This document shows positions 12,858 to 25,724 of a stretch of DNA of 64,000 nt, piece by piece. The notes beneath the pieces were generated by a model that was not told the DNA's origin, did not search any database, and worked only from the letters and a program-made list of their open reading frames with translations. Position numbers and translations under genes: made by a program. Positions within the stretch are counted from its first letter, which is position 1, and each line of letters opens with the position of its first letter. The stretch comes from Strix aluco. Its lineage: Eukaryota > Chordata > Aves > Strigiformes > Strigidae. The stretch spans positions 3,094,195 through 3,158,194 of the forward strand of contig NC_133971.1 of the NCBI RefSeq assembly GCF_031877795.1, written 5' to 3'.

Positions 12858-14004
12858 ATTATTCCTTTTAAAGATTTATAAAAAGAGCTGAAATACCCAC
12901 ACATTGGCATCAGCCAAAAGGTAACAGGCAAGCAGTTTCCCCAGGCAGTCAGTGTCTCCATCGATCCATCCCACAGGAAAAAAAGTAAAATAAAATATAT
13001 ATATACATATATATCTCAATATCTCATGCCTGCTTCTCTTCGTCCTCGCCTCCCTGTAAGCCCCAGAGTTATAAGGTTATCGTTGCTATACACTGCAAAA
13101 TTAGCACCAGGGCAAAATCACCGTAGAGGTGACGCACACCAACTTGGCACTTGCCACTGGCTGCTGGCACAAAGTGGCAAAATAAAACAACAAAGGACAT
13201 TTTAGGTTGATAATTGGGTTGCATCTATTCACTTCAGATTGCTGCCTAAGTAGATAATATTTCTGGTGTTCTCATTTCTGAAATACCTCTAGTGTTTCCC
13301 TGAACGTGATAAGGGAACACTGATCACGTAAGTTACTTTTAGACTTTTAAATAACTTGCACAGAATTTAACAAGACGTTTGTTAATAACTCAGTTTCTTA
13401 ATACGGGAAGATACTGCCTTAAGAATGGTTGAAAACCCACAAGTGTAGGTGCTAAATGCTTAGCTGCTATGGAAATATTGATGGCTTAAAAATGCTGGCC
13501 TGAATTTCTGGGACAGATAAAGCTGCCCACAGTTCCTGGCTCTGCACTTCCACTTTAGCAGTGTTAAAAGTTACTTGATTTCTTGTTTGGCGATTTTTCC
13601 ATCTGTGAAATGGAGTCAACACCGCAGTGTTTTCCAGCATGCATCGAGAAGTGCTGTACAAAACACTGACTGCCAACATCTTCCTGGGATGACTGGAAGG
13701 ACAACTCATTCAAAGGTCAGTCAGTGTGTTATTAAAATATAATCACAGCGCTGGTTTGCGTACGTGCAGCCACATTCTTTTGGGGTCATTGTTTCACTGC
13801 TGGAAGGGGAGTTGTTTGCTCTTGCTCCACCTGCTTCACCGGGAAGACGTATGATTTGAAGGACCTATGAAGGAGGAGAAAGGAACAGAAAAGTTGAGCA
13901 GGCAAAGGAAGTGCATTAGTTCTTCCCCAAACTTCCAAGGACATTGAAAGAAGATCATAGCCAGCACTTGTTTTTCCACAGCCATCCCTCCACCAGCAGC
14001 AGAT
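12858..14004. other. Intergenic DNA, no gene seen
   Basis: No supported exon. A short TA/CA tract lies at 12994-13014. The remaining sequence is unique by eye. Confidence 0.55.
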
Positions 14005-14295
14005 CACAGAGTCCTAGAATCATTTAGACTGGAAAAGACCTTTAAGATCATTGAGTCCAACCATTAACTTGACACTGCCAAGTCCACCACTAAACCATGT
14101 CCCTAAGCATCATGTCTACACATCTTTGAAAAACCTCCAGGGATGGTGACTCAACCACTTCACTGGGCAGCCTGATCCAGTACTTGAGAACCCTTTTGGT
14201 GAAGAAATTTTTCCTAATACCCAATGTAAACTTCCCCTGGCCCAACTTGAGGACATTTCCTCTTGTCCTATCACTTGGGAGAAGAGACTGACAGC
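14005..14295 (-). mobile_element. CR1 LINE 3' fragment, minus strand
   Basis: Read on the plus strand it begins with the reversed tail ('cacagagtcctagaatcat'), then 'gaccttttaagatcattgagtccaacc'-like text. It continues with 'cttcactgggcagcctg' and ends at 'cctcttgtcctatcacttgg'. This is the antisense of the CR1 3' region including the last part of ORF2. About 290 bp remain. Several substitutions mark it as older than the copies at 12.6 and 25.3 kb. Confidence 0.93.
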
Positions 14296-17200
14296 CAAGA
14301 TGAAACAGCTGTTAGAAGCTGGAATACATCTTCAGTTTTCTCAGCTTCACAGACTTCCAGATAGATGAAGTGGAGATAGAGGATCACCTGCTGGGGATAC
14401 ATCTCTGTACGTTGGGTTGTGTGTTTGCAGGAGAGAGGAGAAGGGAGGACACACCTACAAGGCAAGGCAATGCACTCAACAGCTGCAGGCATGAAGCATC
14501 CTCCTCCCCAGGGCAGGGCCACATCTGAGGATGAACCTGAGCTCTGAAGTCCCTCAGTGGGGAAGAGACCATGACACTGCTGGAAATAGCATCACCTGTC
14601 TCTGCCACATGTGGTGGGAGAACTGTTGGGCATCTGGGAGGTTTGTAGGCTCAGGAGAAACAGGACTGCTATGGAGGTAAGGTGGCTTCACCCAGTAGAG
14701 GACTTGCACCGACTTGGACGGCGGGTGAGCAGCACCCTAAATTTCCTTCCTGATAAAAATCCCATTCCCCCTCTCCCCCAAACCACACTCAAAAGTGCTG
14801 GTGAACCTATTTAGGAGAAAACAAAGCACTGAAGTTTCCTAACATGCGGCAGTTTCCTCCAGGGGAAGCACGTACCTCTCAAATCCTTCAGCTAAAGAGC
14901 ATTTAGCAACCCATTTTCTGAGTTCACAAACCACATTAGTCCCTAACACATAAAAAGAAAGCCAGGCCCAGCAAAATGCCTCATTCAGGCTCCTAAAAAC
15001 CAGATAAGACTGGTTAGACAGTGTTTACTTTCTGGGACTCAGAGACTGAGTCACTCTCTCTTCCTGTGCTGCCTTTTGTTTCGGGTTAGGACATACGAAG
15101 CTCATTGCCAGAAGTCATCACTACTGGGAAACTACGCACTGGGAAACTACATATTTTACTGTTGTTTTTTGGTCTCACGTGACCATCGTTATAAAATAGC
15201 TACACAGAGAAAAAGAATAAAAAAACACAAAAAAACCCAAAAAAGCTACAGACAGGCCTTGGTAACTCATGGAAAAAAGTACGAGCAAGACAGCGGTTGC
15301 ACAAGGCTCCTGCTGTTGCCTCAGGGTACTCTGACAAGAAGTTGCCCTCTTGCTCTCTCCTCCTTACAGGAAGGTTGCAACAGCCCACGTGTGATGTGTT
15401 GGCACAGGGGGAGGGCAGGAGGCAAGCCCGTGCAGTAGAAACAAACCACCTTTCTTTCCAAGGAAAAGTGATGGAGGAAGGGGTATGGTCACAGCTCTGT
15501 TAGCTCTCACCAGCCCATCCATCATGAAGCCCAGGATGGCATTTCTCAGGAGCTGGGGCAGGACAGAGAAGTTTTCCCACCCAAAAGCTGTGGCAGAGTT
15601 AACAGCCTTTCCCCGCTCGCTGCCTGTGGGGCAAGCTCCAAGTGTCTGCACTGTGGAACTCGGGGTGGTTTTGCTGAAAAGGGATGTTCATCACTGTGAA
15701 CTTCACTGAAGCCCCTAAAAGGGAAAAAAAGAGAAAAAAAAAAAAGATAAAATCAAGCTGTGGTGATGGTGTTCTTGCACCTCGGTACTGAGTCAATACC
15801 CCAAAATTTAAAGTTTGATCTTTGTTATTGTTTTCCAATAAAAGCAAATACTGAATTAAAATAAGCTTACCTACAGATCTGCATGTTTCCTTTTAAAATA
15901 ACAAACTAAGAATTTGCAGGTTTTACAGGGTATTTCTGCATTTTTGTTGTTTCAGCTAAGAAACACACCGGTTTACAAGGTGTCATGAATCAACATAACT
16001 TCCAATTTGTACTTTTTCAATGAGATCTTCCACAAGACTTTCTGTATTCAAAAGTTTAGACATTAATAATATTTTGGCAGTACTAGCGTAGCAAATGATC
16101 TTGCAAGGTGGTTGTCTCATACGTTTCTTCACGTCATCTTTCTCTACAGGAAGCAGTATTGCTCCTTTTCACTTTCTTCCCAAGATGTATAGAAGTGGCA
16201 AACACTGAATTACAAAATCCGTGCTCTAAATCCCACATCTAAGAGCACATGGTCTGCTATGACATTCCTGTCCATCCACAGCTATGCTTGCCAGGTCTGG
16301 CTGTTTCCTTTTCTGAAAATCATAGAATCTGGACAGACATTCTGCACTTTTTTTCCAAATAGCAGGATATGTTTCTTGGAAGGATATTATTGAAGGAAAT
16401 GAAAAAATGGGGAACAGGAAAAACATCTTGCTATACCCAGATTCATATATTCCCTTCTTTATCCTCATTTTAAAACTGATAATTTTTTCAATCCAGCATT
16501 ACAACTGCACTTCTCTCTTCCTCCAAAAATTAATTTCCTAGACAAGCCTTATAGTAGCTGTGAATTTATACTTCAGAGAAATGGTTTCCTTGTTAATATT
16601 AGTATGTCATGCACCTGAATTCATGCTTATTATCAACACACAGACTGATTTGTGAGTCATACTTGCACACTTACAGAGTATAGGAGGAATCCCAAAAATC
16701 AACACTACCACTATTAACATTGTCATTTCTGGATTTATGTCCAGCAGAGCTGAACAGGCGCTCCCTGACTTACCACATCAATATTGTAATTAAAGTTTTC
16801 AGAGGGAGTGCATGTCTGCTTTGGAGCAAAAGAAAGGATAAGCATCTAGTTTCCTGCTTTGGAGGCTTGAAAGCCTTTGAAAACCCTCTACCTTTTACAT
16901 CAAGAATGATGTTAGTGATTAATTCTTTGGGCAAGTTTTTTCTGAAAACCATATTTTTCCTCTTTTTAAGTGAAGACAGATTTGTACAGGCCAGCATCAT
17001 GACAGACTTGACTGTTTTGCAAGGGGCAAGTTACATATTTTAGTTTCTATTTTCTGCTTTTGCTTTGAAGCTGGAGATGTATGTGGTCTAAACTGATTAT
17101 TATAAAAGGATCTTTTTGCCTGGAACATACTGAAAATTCCATTAAGAATGCATCTAATTAAAACTGCCTCTGAAAGTATTGAAAAAAATGTTATTTCATC

Positions 17201-20200
17201 TTGGATTATTGAATTGCTACCCATGTCTCTGTGGAACACTTTGGATACTGATTTAGTCAATTTTGGCCAAGTGATTTTGGGGGAGAGGACAGGCAAATAC
17301 GCTATGTAATTTTAATTATCATTTTTATTAATAGCCCCAAAGAAATTCAAAGAAACGTGAGCTTTGTCTTCCACACATTCCACAAAGCCCAAATACCACA
17401 CCAAGCAGTTACTGATTTGGATAAAAACTGCTAAAGGAAATATTATGTCAACAAGGGTTCTTTCTTTTATTTCAAGTGAATTCTTTAAGCATTCAAGAGA
17501 AGAGCTTAACGAGCCACTTAGGTTACTCAACCATTTCATTTTTCTCAAGCAACCTTTATGACTCAAGGTTCTGTTCTGCTAAAATATTTTATGTTTGTGA
17601 AAAAGAAAGAACAGAGTTTAGTGAGGTTAGGCATTAAGATATGCAAAGGAACACTATGGGAGTTAAAAGCTGTGCCGAGGAGAGAACTGGACGTGTGTAT
17701 GGCATACGCGCAGTAGTTAATGCATTTAGCAAAAATCCTTAAAAAATTCTTCTCTTCTAGCCCTATCTTGTTAGATGCTTTTTGGGTCGCACTCCTTGGG
17801 CCTGCTGTAGAGAGGAACACTGAATTATGGATTTAGGTGCCAAGCAGTTGAGCCCTACCTGATGTCTCTTACTCGTGCCTAGCGTTCAAGCTGGAAATTT
17901 GAAGGCCAGCAAGGTTAAAGCCAAACGGAAATGCTGGACTTGGTGAGAATCCAGCTCCCATTTGGACCTGGCCCTTTCTCAGGGGTGGTGGCTTGCCGAA
18001 ATAACCATTCACACTTGGAGACTGAAGCTCTAGATGCTGGGCTAGCTTCTAGCACTGACCGCGCTGCGCACGCTGTACGTGGAAAATTAATAACGCTAAT
18101 CCAATTTCAGCCTTGTAAGTAAACATGATCCAGTGTTCCAGCTCTTTCAGAGTCACTTAACAAGTCCTCCACCTACACATGCATTTACTATAATACTTTG
18201 TTTTGACGGCGGATAAATCCCCAAACCTGAGAGCGGCTCTTTATCTCTCCCAGTGCCTGCCGCGGGGCCTCCTGCGGCTCTGTCCTCGCACCAAGCTGGT
18301 CGCCAGCTGGGTTATACAACAGAGAGTGCATTAGCTGAAAGTGGGAAAAGCTTCAATTACCCAAATAGCTGAAGGTCTAAAAATAGTTTCCCAGCACCAG
18401 CTAATACAGCCACTGCCAGGTTCCCAGCTCTGTTTTTCTAGGGAAGTTCTGAGTTCCACCGTGCCTTTATGAATCTGCAGAAAGAGTCCACTTTAAGTCA
18501 GTAAAGTACCTAGAACATCTGTTAATAAATTTCTCTACATTACATAAGGCACTTACATGCACTGAAGTGTTATAACCATCAGTGGATTGGCTGTTCAACA
18601 GCAAAAGTGTCTTTGAAGTAACACTGCGAAGTTACTTCAGACCTTCCCCCGAAGTCTGCTCCATTTAACTTCTCAAATAAGAAAACCAACAGGTAGGTTA
18701 AAATATAACTAGCAGAAAGACAAGAATTCTTATCACCAGGGAGCAGTACAATGGAAAAAAAAAGCAGCCCAAAGTAAATCTCATCAGTCCTGCGATGATG
18801 AAAATCTAACGCAGCAGCTGTTTGCCTGGGAACAGTCTCTCAACACATTTTGATTTCACAGCACTGAATTAATCTTTTCTAGAGAGCACACGAAAGCAGC
18901 AGCTCTCCTTGAAGATGGGATGGACCATTCTTCCCTTCTGATATAACTCAGTGGCTGCTGTAACACTGACACGCTGCTTAGGACCGTGCCACGAACACAG
19001 TGGGATGGGAGAGGGAAAGGACGTCCACAGCTCTGGGAATCTTCAAAGGGGAGAAGCACTTAGGTCTGATTATATCCACTAATGAAAAGCAAATTTTAAA
19101 TTAGTAACAGAACATTGGCTTGCAAAGTGCAACCTTTAAAACTCAAAATGCCATGGTTTTAAGAGCTCAGCTGGAGGCAAGAAGGATTATGTATTTATGT
19201 TTATAATGCAAACATCTACAGATACATTAGGGAAAGAAGGAGGACATTTGTGTGTACGAACTGTTTTGTGCCAATAAGATTAAGTCAGCAGAAAAACCAA
19301 TGTCATTAAATCAGTGAAAATCCCAGGTTGCAGTGTTATGAACACGTGTCATTCTGGTAAACTACTTCAGTATAATCACAATTCCTTTGCATTTTAAGTT
19401 GAAAAATCTTCCAATCCTGAAATAAAGTGATATCACAGAATAATGTTTTGAAAATGTTATAAATGTTTCTGTAAGCACAATGACAAACATAAACATTAAA
19501 GCTTACATGTAAGAAAGCATACTAGAAAGCAAACAAAAAAATACCATGTTTTCTTTAAACCACAAAGATTTTGTACATATGATCTCAGTTCTTAAAGTGA
19601 TTTTTTAAATACAGTGACAGTACTAAATCAAACTGGTGGGTAGGAATGGGGAAAGCAACTTCACCAGACTATTTCCAGAGCTTTCTGGATAAGAAACATG
19701 AACACAAGTCAGGGAAGAATATGTGCTGGTATTCTCTCAGGTCTTCAGTTGTAAACCTACAAAACTTTCTTTCCAAATATTTTCAGCACTTTCTGACAAA
19801 GGAAAGCAGAATAAAAATAATCCTGATCTCACAAAATAATTTATTTTGACAAACTTAGATGGGCTTCATTTTCTCCTCAGAATATAGTACAGCAATTTCA
19901 AATGGACACTGTAGGTGCTACAGCTTTGTAGAAGGATGTTGAAACAAATTTAAGGTGTTTTTTTTTAATAATCTCAATTATATTTTATGGATTCTAATTA
20001 CATGAAAAAATATTAATATTGTAATATTAGCAGGACATAATACAGTGCTCATAAATCCACAGCAATTTGTCAGCTGTCTTGATACCATGACATTAAAAAC
20101 TGAAAGGCAGATGCACAAAGTTTTAAAAAATGTTACACAGACAAATGAATATGCCAAAATATTCCATATTCTATGAAGATATGAGTCCCTCTTATGTTAA

Positions 20201-21974
20201 ATTCTTATGGAAGGGAAGTTTTTATGTAACTGCATCTGACTGTCTAGCCAAGGCAGAAAGTCTGGAAATCAGAGTCATAAGATACAACTTTACTAGTGGT
20301 AATGGTTTTCTTGAATTCTTTAGATCTGTTCTACTTTAGGTTGAATCATGCAAGTGGGGTTTAGTTTTTATTTTTTAAATTCACATGTACACAACGGTTT
20401 GCCGTTACCTGGACTCTCTAGTGATTCTTTTATTTGCCAAGATTTTTTTTTTTTTTTTCTGTGTCTTTTTATAGGCAGAGAGGGTAACACCAAAGGGAAG
20501 CAACATCCTTGCAATGTCAGCTTTTATATTGGCATTGTTTGAATTCTCTATGGTTGTTTTTTTGGTAGTGTTTTCATTTTCATAAATGCATACTCTCTCT
20601 ATATGAAGAAAAATCTGATAAGTCGCTTATTAGTCTGTTACGGAAAGATTACCTTCAGAGAAATATATGCAGACATAAGCAGCAAAATCCTGTTGCTTTC
20701 CAATGAAACTAGTGCACATTTATCTGTTCATCTGCAGAGACAGCAAATACTCAGAATTATTAAGGAGATGAATAAAGTACAGAAAATAGCGATGTTCATA
20801 ATTACAGCTTAAGCAAATTTCCATTCCCATTATTTGTGCTCTGAGAGACAAAGAGATACAATTCAAAAATTAAAAAAAGTCTTGCCACCAAGATACTGAA
20901 ATAAGTAGTTGAATCATCTGCATATGGATGACTGATCTAAAGAAAACAATTCCATAATAAATAAGGGCTATTTGTTTCTCACTTAATGATAAACCAAAGC
21001 ATGCTATTTTTAAAAGGGGCAACTGTTACACAAAAAGGCTGCTCTTGCCAATCTGTCAATGCTTAATTCAACAGTTTTGTGTACTTTGACATCCAGATCA
21101 CAATATTTCATTCTGCTGTGCACATTATTTCAGTATGTCCAGTTGAGTTTTGACTGCTAACGACACACCTCTGCTTGGATACCTGTGGTCAGCCTGAAAA
21201 TCACAAAAAGAGATAAAACACCTATTATGCAGGAGACCAGAACAGAAAAAGTTTAAAATAACACAATCCCACCTAAAATCCAGGCTCATTTTACAGTTGT
21301 CTCCCAGGTGCTCCAGTCCCGATCCACATCCCTGCATTGAAGCTTGCAGGTCAATTTGAACATTTGGTTAAAATTTACCTGACTACTGGTCAATCTCACA
21401 GACTAGAAGATGTGAAGAAACATGATGAGGGCACCTCCCACCCTCCTGACTGAAGCAGGATCAATCACACATGTCATTCCTGAATAAAATTTGCCTAACC
21501 TGTTCACAACTGCAACATGCCACCAGTGCTCCACAGCTTCCCTGCCAGTACTTCCTTGTCCCTAAGGGAAAGCCTTGACTAGTAATCAAACACCCTTTTT
21601 GCAGGTTAAACTCTCTGATTTCTGATGTATTTCTCATCTGTATGGGAGAACAGGTTTCCTTTGGCTTTTGCAACTTTTTTATTTATTAGGAGACTTACTT
21701 TCTCTTGGTTAGGTAAACACATAAACAATTCTTATCTTTCCTCTGGAGATCTTTTATTCTAGATCTTTGACTGGGTTGCTGCTTATTTGATTATCTCCAA
21801 ATTATTTTTCTTCCATGCACGGTATCTAAAACACAGCACTGCCATGGAAACCTCGCAGCCCTGAGTGATGAAGAAGAAAGGTTGTTTCACCTTACTCTCA
21901 CAGACCGTCTTCTAATTTCACTCCCAGAATAGTGTTTACTTTCTCACCCGAACGGCCCTGGTGACTCATCCAAC
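14296..21974. other. Gene-poor intergenic block
   Basis: No recognisable exon or RNA gene. A small direct duplication of ACTGGGAAACTAC lies at 15123-15150. A CpG-bearing patch at about 18.05-18.44 kb is listed separately as a possible regulatory element. Confidence 0.5.
18050..18440. promoter_or_regulatory. Candidate regulatory element (MEF2, E-box, GATA motifs)
   Basis: A GC/CpG-richer island inside AT-rich DNA. It contains an exact MEF2 consensus CTAAAAATAG (18377-18386), a CAGCTG E-box (18304-18309), a GATA-type TTATCT (18241-18246), and a CpG cluster near 18060-18080. Motif clusters occur by chance, so this is only a candidate. Conservation would decide. Confidence 0.25.
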
Positions 21975-22790
21975 CTCTGGACCACCATCATTCCTGGGTC
22001 CCTTTTTACAAAAGTGCTGCTAACTCGGTTGCCCTTCGTTCTGTGCTTGAAAAGATGATGGTTCCTGCTGAGATGCAGTGCACTGCAGTTGTCCGTGTTG
22101 ACTCACATTCACCAACTTGTCAAGACCAATTTTAATGCTAAGCCTGTCTACACATTCTCATTCTCTTCCAGCTTAACGTTACCTCTAAACTTAATGACTG
22201 TACTCTCATTTCATCATCCAGTCATTAGTACGAAGTATTGATGAGTACCACACACAGGTCATATTCACTGACTTTAAGCCACTGAATTCTGAGAATAATT
22301 TTCCAACTAGTACTGCACTGAGCCTTCAGCACATACACCTAACCATACTTCATCACCAAAACAGTGTCAGGTGAAACAATACGATTTTCTACGAAAAGCA
22401 GTATGTGTAACATCTGCTGTTTCTACCTGTTAAGAAAACCTGCCTTACTTTCAAAGATGGAAATTAAATTGGCTAGACATGATTTGTTCTTGACAAATCT
22501 GTGTTGTCTGTTTCTCAGCTCCTTGTTTTCTTCTAGATACTTGCAAATTCTACTGTATTTGTCCAGTGTTTCTGCAGAAATTTCTAGTAAGCTGTGAGAC
22601 AGTTTGCCATCTATCCCTTTTCTCCCTCTTTAAAAATTAAATAAGGTAGGCATCTTTTTTTTCTTATTTTTCAGCCTTCTGCCATTTTGCCCTTCCTCCA
22701 TAGGTTTTTAAAAGTAGCTGCAAATGCCACAGAGATACCAAGATCTTCCCCACGGAGTTCACAAGCAATGCTGTCAGCTTCACTTGGACC
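21975..22790 (-). mobile_element. Ancient amniote CR1-like LINE relic, minus strand
   Basis: The plus strand carries, in the right order, decayed versions of phrases typical of antisense reptile/bird CR1 ORF2: 'caacttgtcaagaccaatttt', 'aaacttaatgactgtactct', 'catcatccagtcattagt', 'gacatgatttgttcttgac', 'aaatctgtgttgtctgttt' and 'tccttgttttcttctagata'. The part at about 22218-22250 corresponds to the antisense of the LFNIFIND reverse transcriptase core. Frameshifts and gaps abound, so no protein can be made. The minus-strand 110-codon frame at 22664-22996 partly overlaps it and is probably incidental. Ends are approximate. Confidence 0.65.
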
Positions 22791-25254
22791 ACACTGAAGA
22801 TGGTCAGTTTTCTCACCTTAGGATGGACTCTGTGCTCCAACGGGGGGCTGCTGGTGAGCACACTGCACGCTACACGCTGGAGCTTGCTGCCTTGCATGGT
22901 CCTTGCCTGTGTAAAACTACCCATTTCCCCCATGCCACTCATCAACAGTAACCATAGAGTCAAAGCCCGCTGCCATCGCCACAAAGGAAATCTCACTCAC
23001 ATTCTTCCTGCCCTGGCCAAGCAGAATTATCCATCTTTCTTTTGGACACTTGCAGCCATAGAGTTCATGTAAATGGATAAATATCGTAAGAATATCACAT
23101 CACTTTCCACATTCTGCTCTTTTTAGAAGCTTGGGAGGGAAGAAAAGATAATGAGCCAATGCCTCAGACTTTCCCAAGAAGCAAGTTTTGTTAGGTAATT
23201 GTACAAGATTTCTTGCTGTTTGGAGTCCATTCTGTGTTACTCATGGGAAGGAATAGGAATTAAATAAAAAATAAGGTGGCTACTTCCTACATAAGAGAAG
23301 TGTATGGTAACTGATACTGTTTGGTAACATTTAAGGCCAGAGGTAATAGCTGCTCCCATCCTCTGCCCAGTATCACCCCATTCAAAATTCCTCCTTAAAC
23401 AATGTCTGCAAGGAGTTAATTAATGTTTCAAAGGGCAAACACTGGAGTTTCTTTTCATGTGGGAATATGCCAACTCCTGCCTTCACTTGCAGACCTGGGA
23501 ATATAATTTAATCCAAAATTAATTTCACTGGAACCAGTTAGAAGTGAACATAAATTTTTTTGAATGAGGGAGGACTTTGTTCCTCCGAAGCTTTCTAATA
23601 CAACCAAATTAAATAAATCCCCGATTCTCCAAGTCATTTTTTCCTCTGTTCAGTCTGTCTCCACTATAATGACTATTTTCCAGCTGTGTTCTCACATCAC
23701 TTCTGCCTACCCAGACTTTCCACATCGATGAGGAGCCTGATTTCCGCAAGACTGAGAGAGATGGTTTGGCTGAGAAGGAAACCAGCTCTCCATATAATAA
23801 CAGTGCGTATAACTAATGATGAATTTGGTGTTCTCAAATGATGCTGAATGGGCAAAGCTGATCCAACTGTAGTACACTTATGCCAGCTGCTAGCAGGAGA
23901 AAGTGTCTTAGGAGGAAGAGGAGGTAAAAGAGGAAGGAGACAACCACATCACTGCACAGCTAATAAACAGGGGTCCTCTTGAAGGAGAGGCAGAGGCCTT
24001 TCCAAACTGATCTGACAGATCACGCAAAGCTTGGTAGAAGTCAAAAGGGAAAAGCCGGCAGGAGAGCAGAAACCAGATACACTCAGAACTTACTTCCCTC
24101 TTAAATTGAATGATTGACATACAGTCTTTAAGAAAAGCAAAAAAAAAAAAAACAAAAAATCACTACCTTTGAGGGACAGCATATAATTTCATCATGTTTC
24201 TTGATTTTATTTATGTTTGAAAGGCTGTTGCACAAACACCTATTTACAGGATGTCAGCAAAATTACTTGGAGTCATTCAACTACGTAAGCTGTTTGGCAG
24301 ATAATTGGCACATCCTGCTGCAGGAGATGGGCAATTAACTGTTCTGTATTTCAGATGTAATATGAAGGCATTGGCCAATATCTTTACGTGCTAGTTGTGT
24401 TGAATCATCGGATAACGTAAAAAAAAAAAGAACCCAAACCCAAAGCCCAAAACAGTAAAAAAACTATCACTCAGATCTTTTTTTTTGCCAAAAATGATCA
24501 ATTGCATAACAACATACTAGGTGTCTCCTTTTGGTACAGTACATGGATAATGTTAAAATATCTCTTCTCTGAATTCACTCGAGGGAATTTAAAAAATGAG
24601 AGAAAAACTGTTTCATTTGGCCCAGGTCTTTGTTCAGCATTAGACAACCATTATCATCTGCTTTTGAGGAGTTTGATGGAGAAAAAATGTCATAATTATC
24701 TATTCTTGCCCTCAGACATCTAAGGGAGGCACAGTGCTCTGCTCAGAGATGGCTATCAGCTGGGATTCCTTGAGTTCCCACAACCAGGCAAGTTTCAGGC
24801 TTGCCCTTGATCTCTCAGCCTCACAAAATCCTTTCCAGGATTCCAGGTGTTCTTTTTCAAATCCAAATGAAGGCAGAGCACGCCGCGGCAGAAACTTGGA
24901 CACTTTGATTTTGTTCGTGACAGAAGCTCGTCGTATCTTCCTCAGTCGCATCCAGCACTTCTGATAAAAGCAAGCTACCCATGCACCAAAAGTGGTTAGC
25001 TTTGCATTATTCCACAGGGATGGCTGCCAAGTTAACTCTTCCAGAAACGAATTCCTGGCTGTGCATAGCAGGAACAGGACTCGTGTGATTTGTAAACAAG
25101 CTAAGGAAGAGGCCTGTCAGTCTAGGAGATAATGTCAGCCACGTCAAACGAGCAGGGGAGTCGGACCTGGCTGTTTTCATTTGGAGTTTCGCTGACACCC
25201 CCCTCTGCAGTGCTGTGTCTGGCTCTGGGCCCCCAACATCAGAAGGACACGGAC
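22791..25254. other. Intergenic DNA, no gene seen
   Basis: No supported exon. An A-rich run lies near 24140-24160. Open frames on both strands at 24.7-24.95 kb mirror each other and show no domain. Confidence 0.5.
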
Positions 25255-25724
25255 CTGCTCTAGCAGGGCCAGAGGAGGCCACGAAGATGCTTGGGGGGCT
25301 GGAGCACCCCCCTGTGAGGACAGGCTGAGAGAGGTGGGGGGTTCAGCTGGAGAAGAGAAGGCTCTGGGGAGACCTTAGAGCGGCCTCCCAGGACTGAAAG
25401 GGGCTACAGGAAAGGGGCGAGGGACTCTTGGTCAGGGAGGGTAGGGATAGGATGAGGGGAAAGAGTTTAAATTGAAGGAGGGTATATTTAGGTTAGATAG
25501 AGGGCAGAAATTCTTCCCTGTGAGGGGGGTGAGGCCCTGGCACAGGTTGCCCAGAGAAGCTGTGGCTGCCCCCTCCCTGGAAGGGTTCAAGGCCAGGTTG
25601 GACGGGGCTTTGGGCAACTTGGGCTAGTGGAAGGTGTCCCTGCCTGGGGCAGGGGGGTGGGACTAGATAGTCTTTAAGGTCCCTTCCAACCCAAACCATT
25701 CTATGATTCTATGATTCTATGATT
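25255..25724 (+). mobile_element. CR1 LINE 3' end (about 470 bp)
   Basis: It starts within the 'gccagaggaggccacgaaga' segment and runs through 'gaggacaggctgagagagg', 'ggagaagagaaggctctgg' and 'aaattcttccctgtgaggg'. It ends in three ATTCTATG units. It includes the last part of the ORF2 region, but the frame is broken. Its last 220 bp nearly match the copy at 12.6 kb. 5' truncation is normal for this family. Confidence 0.96.
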
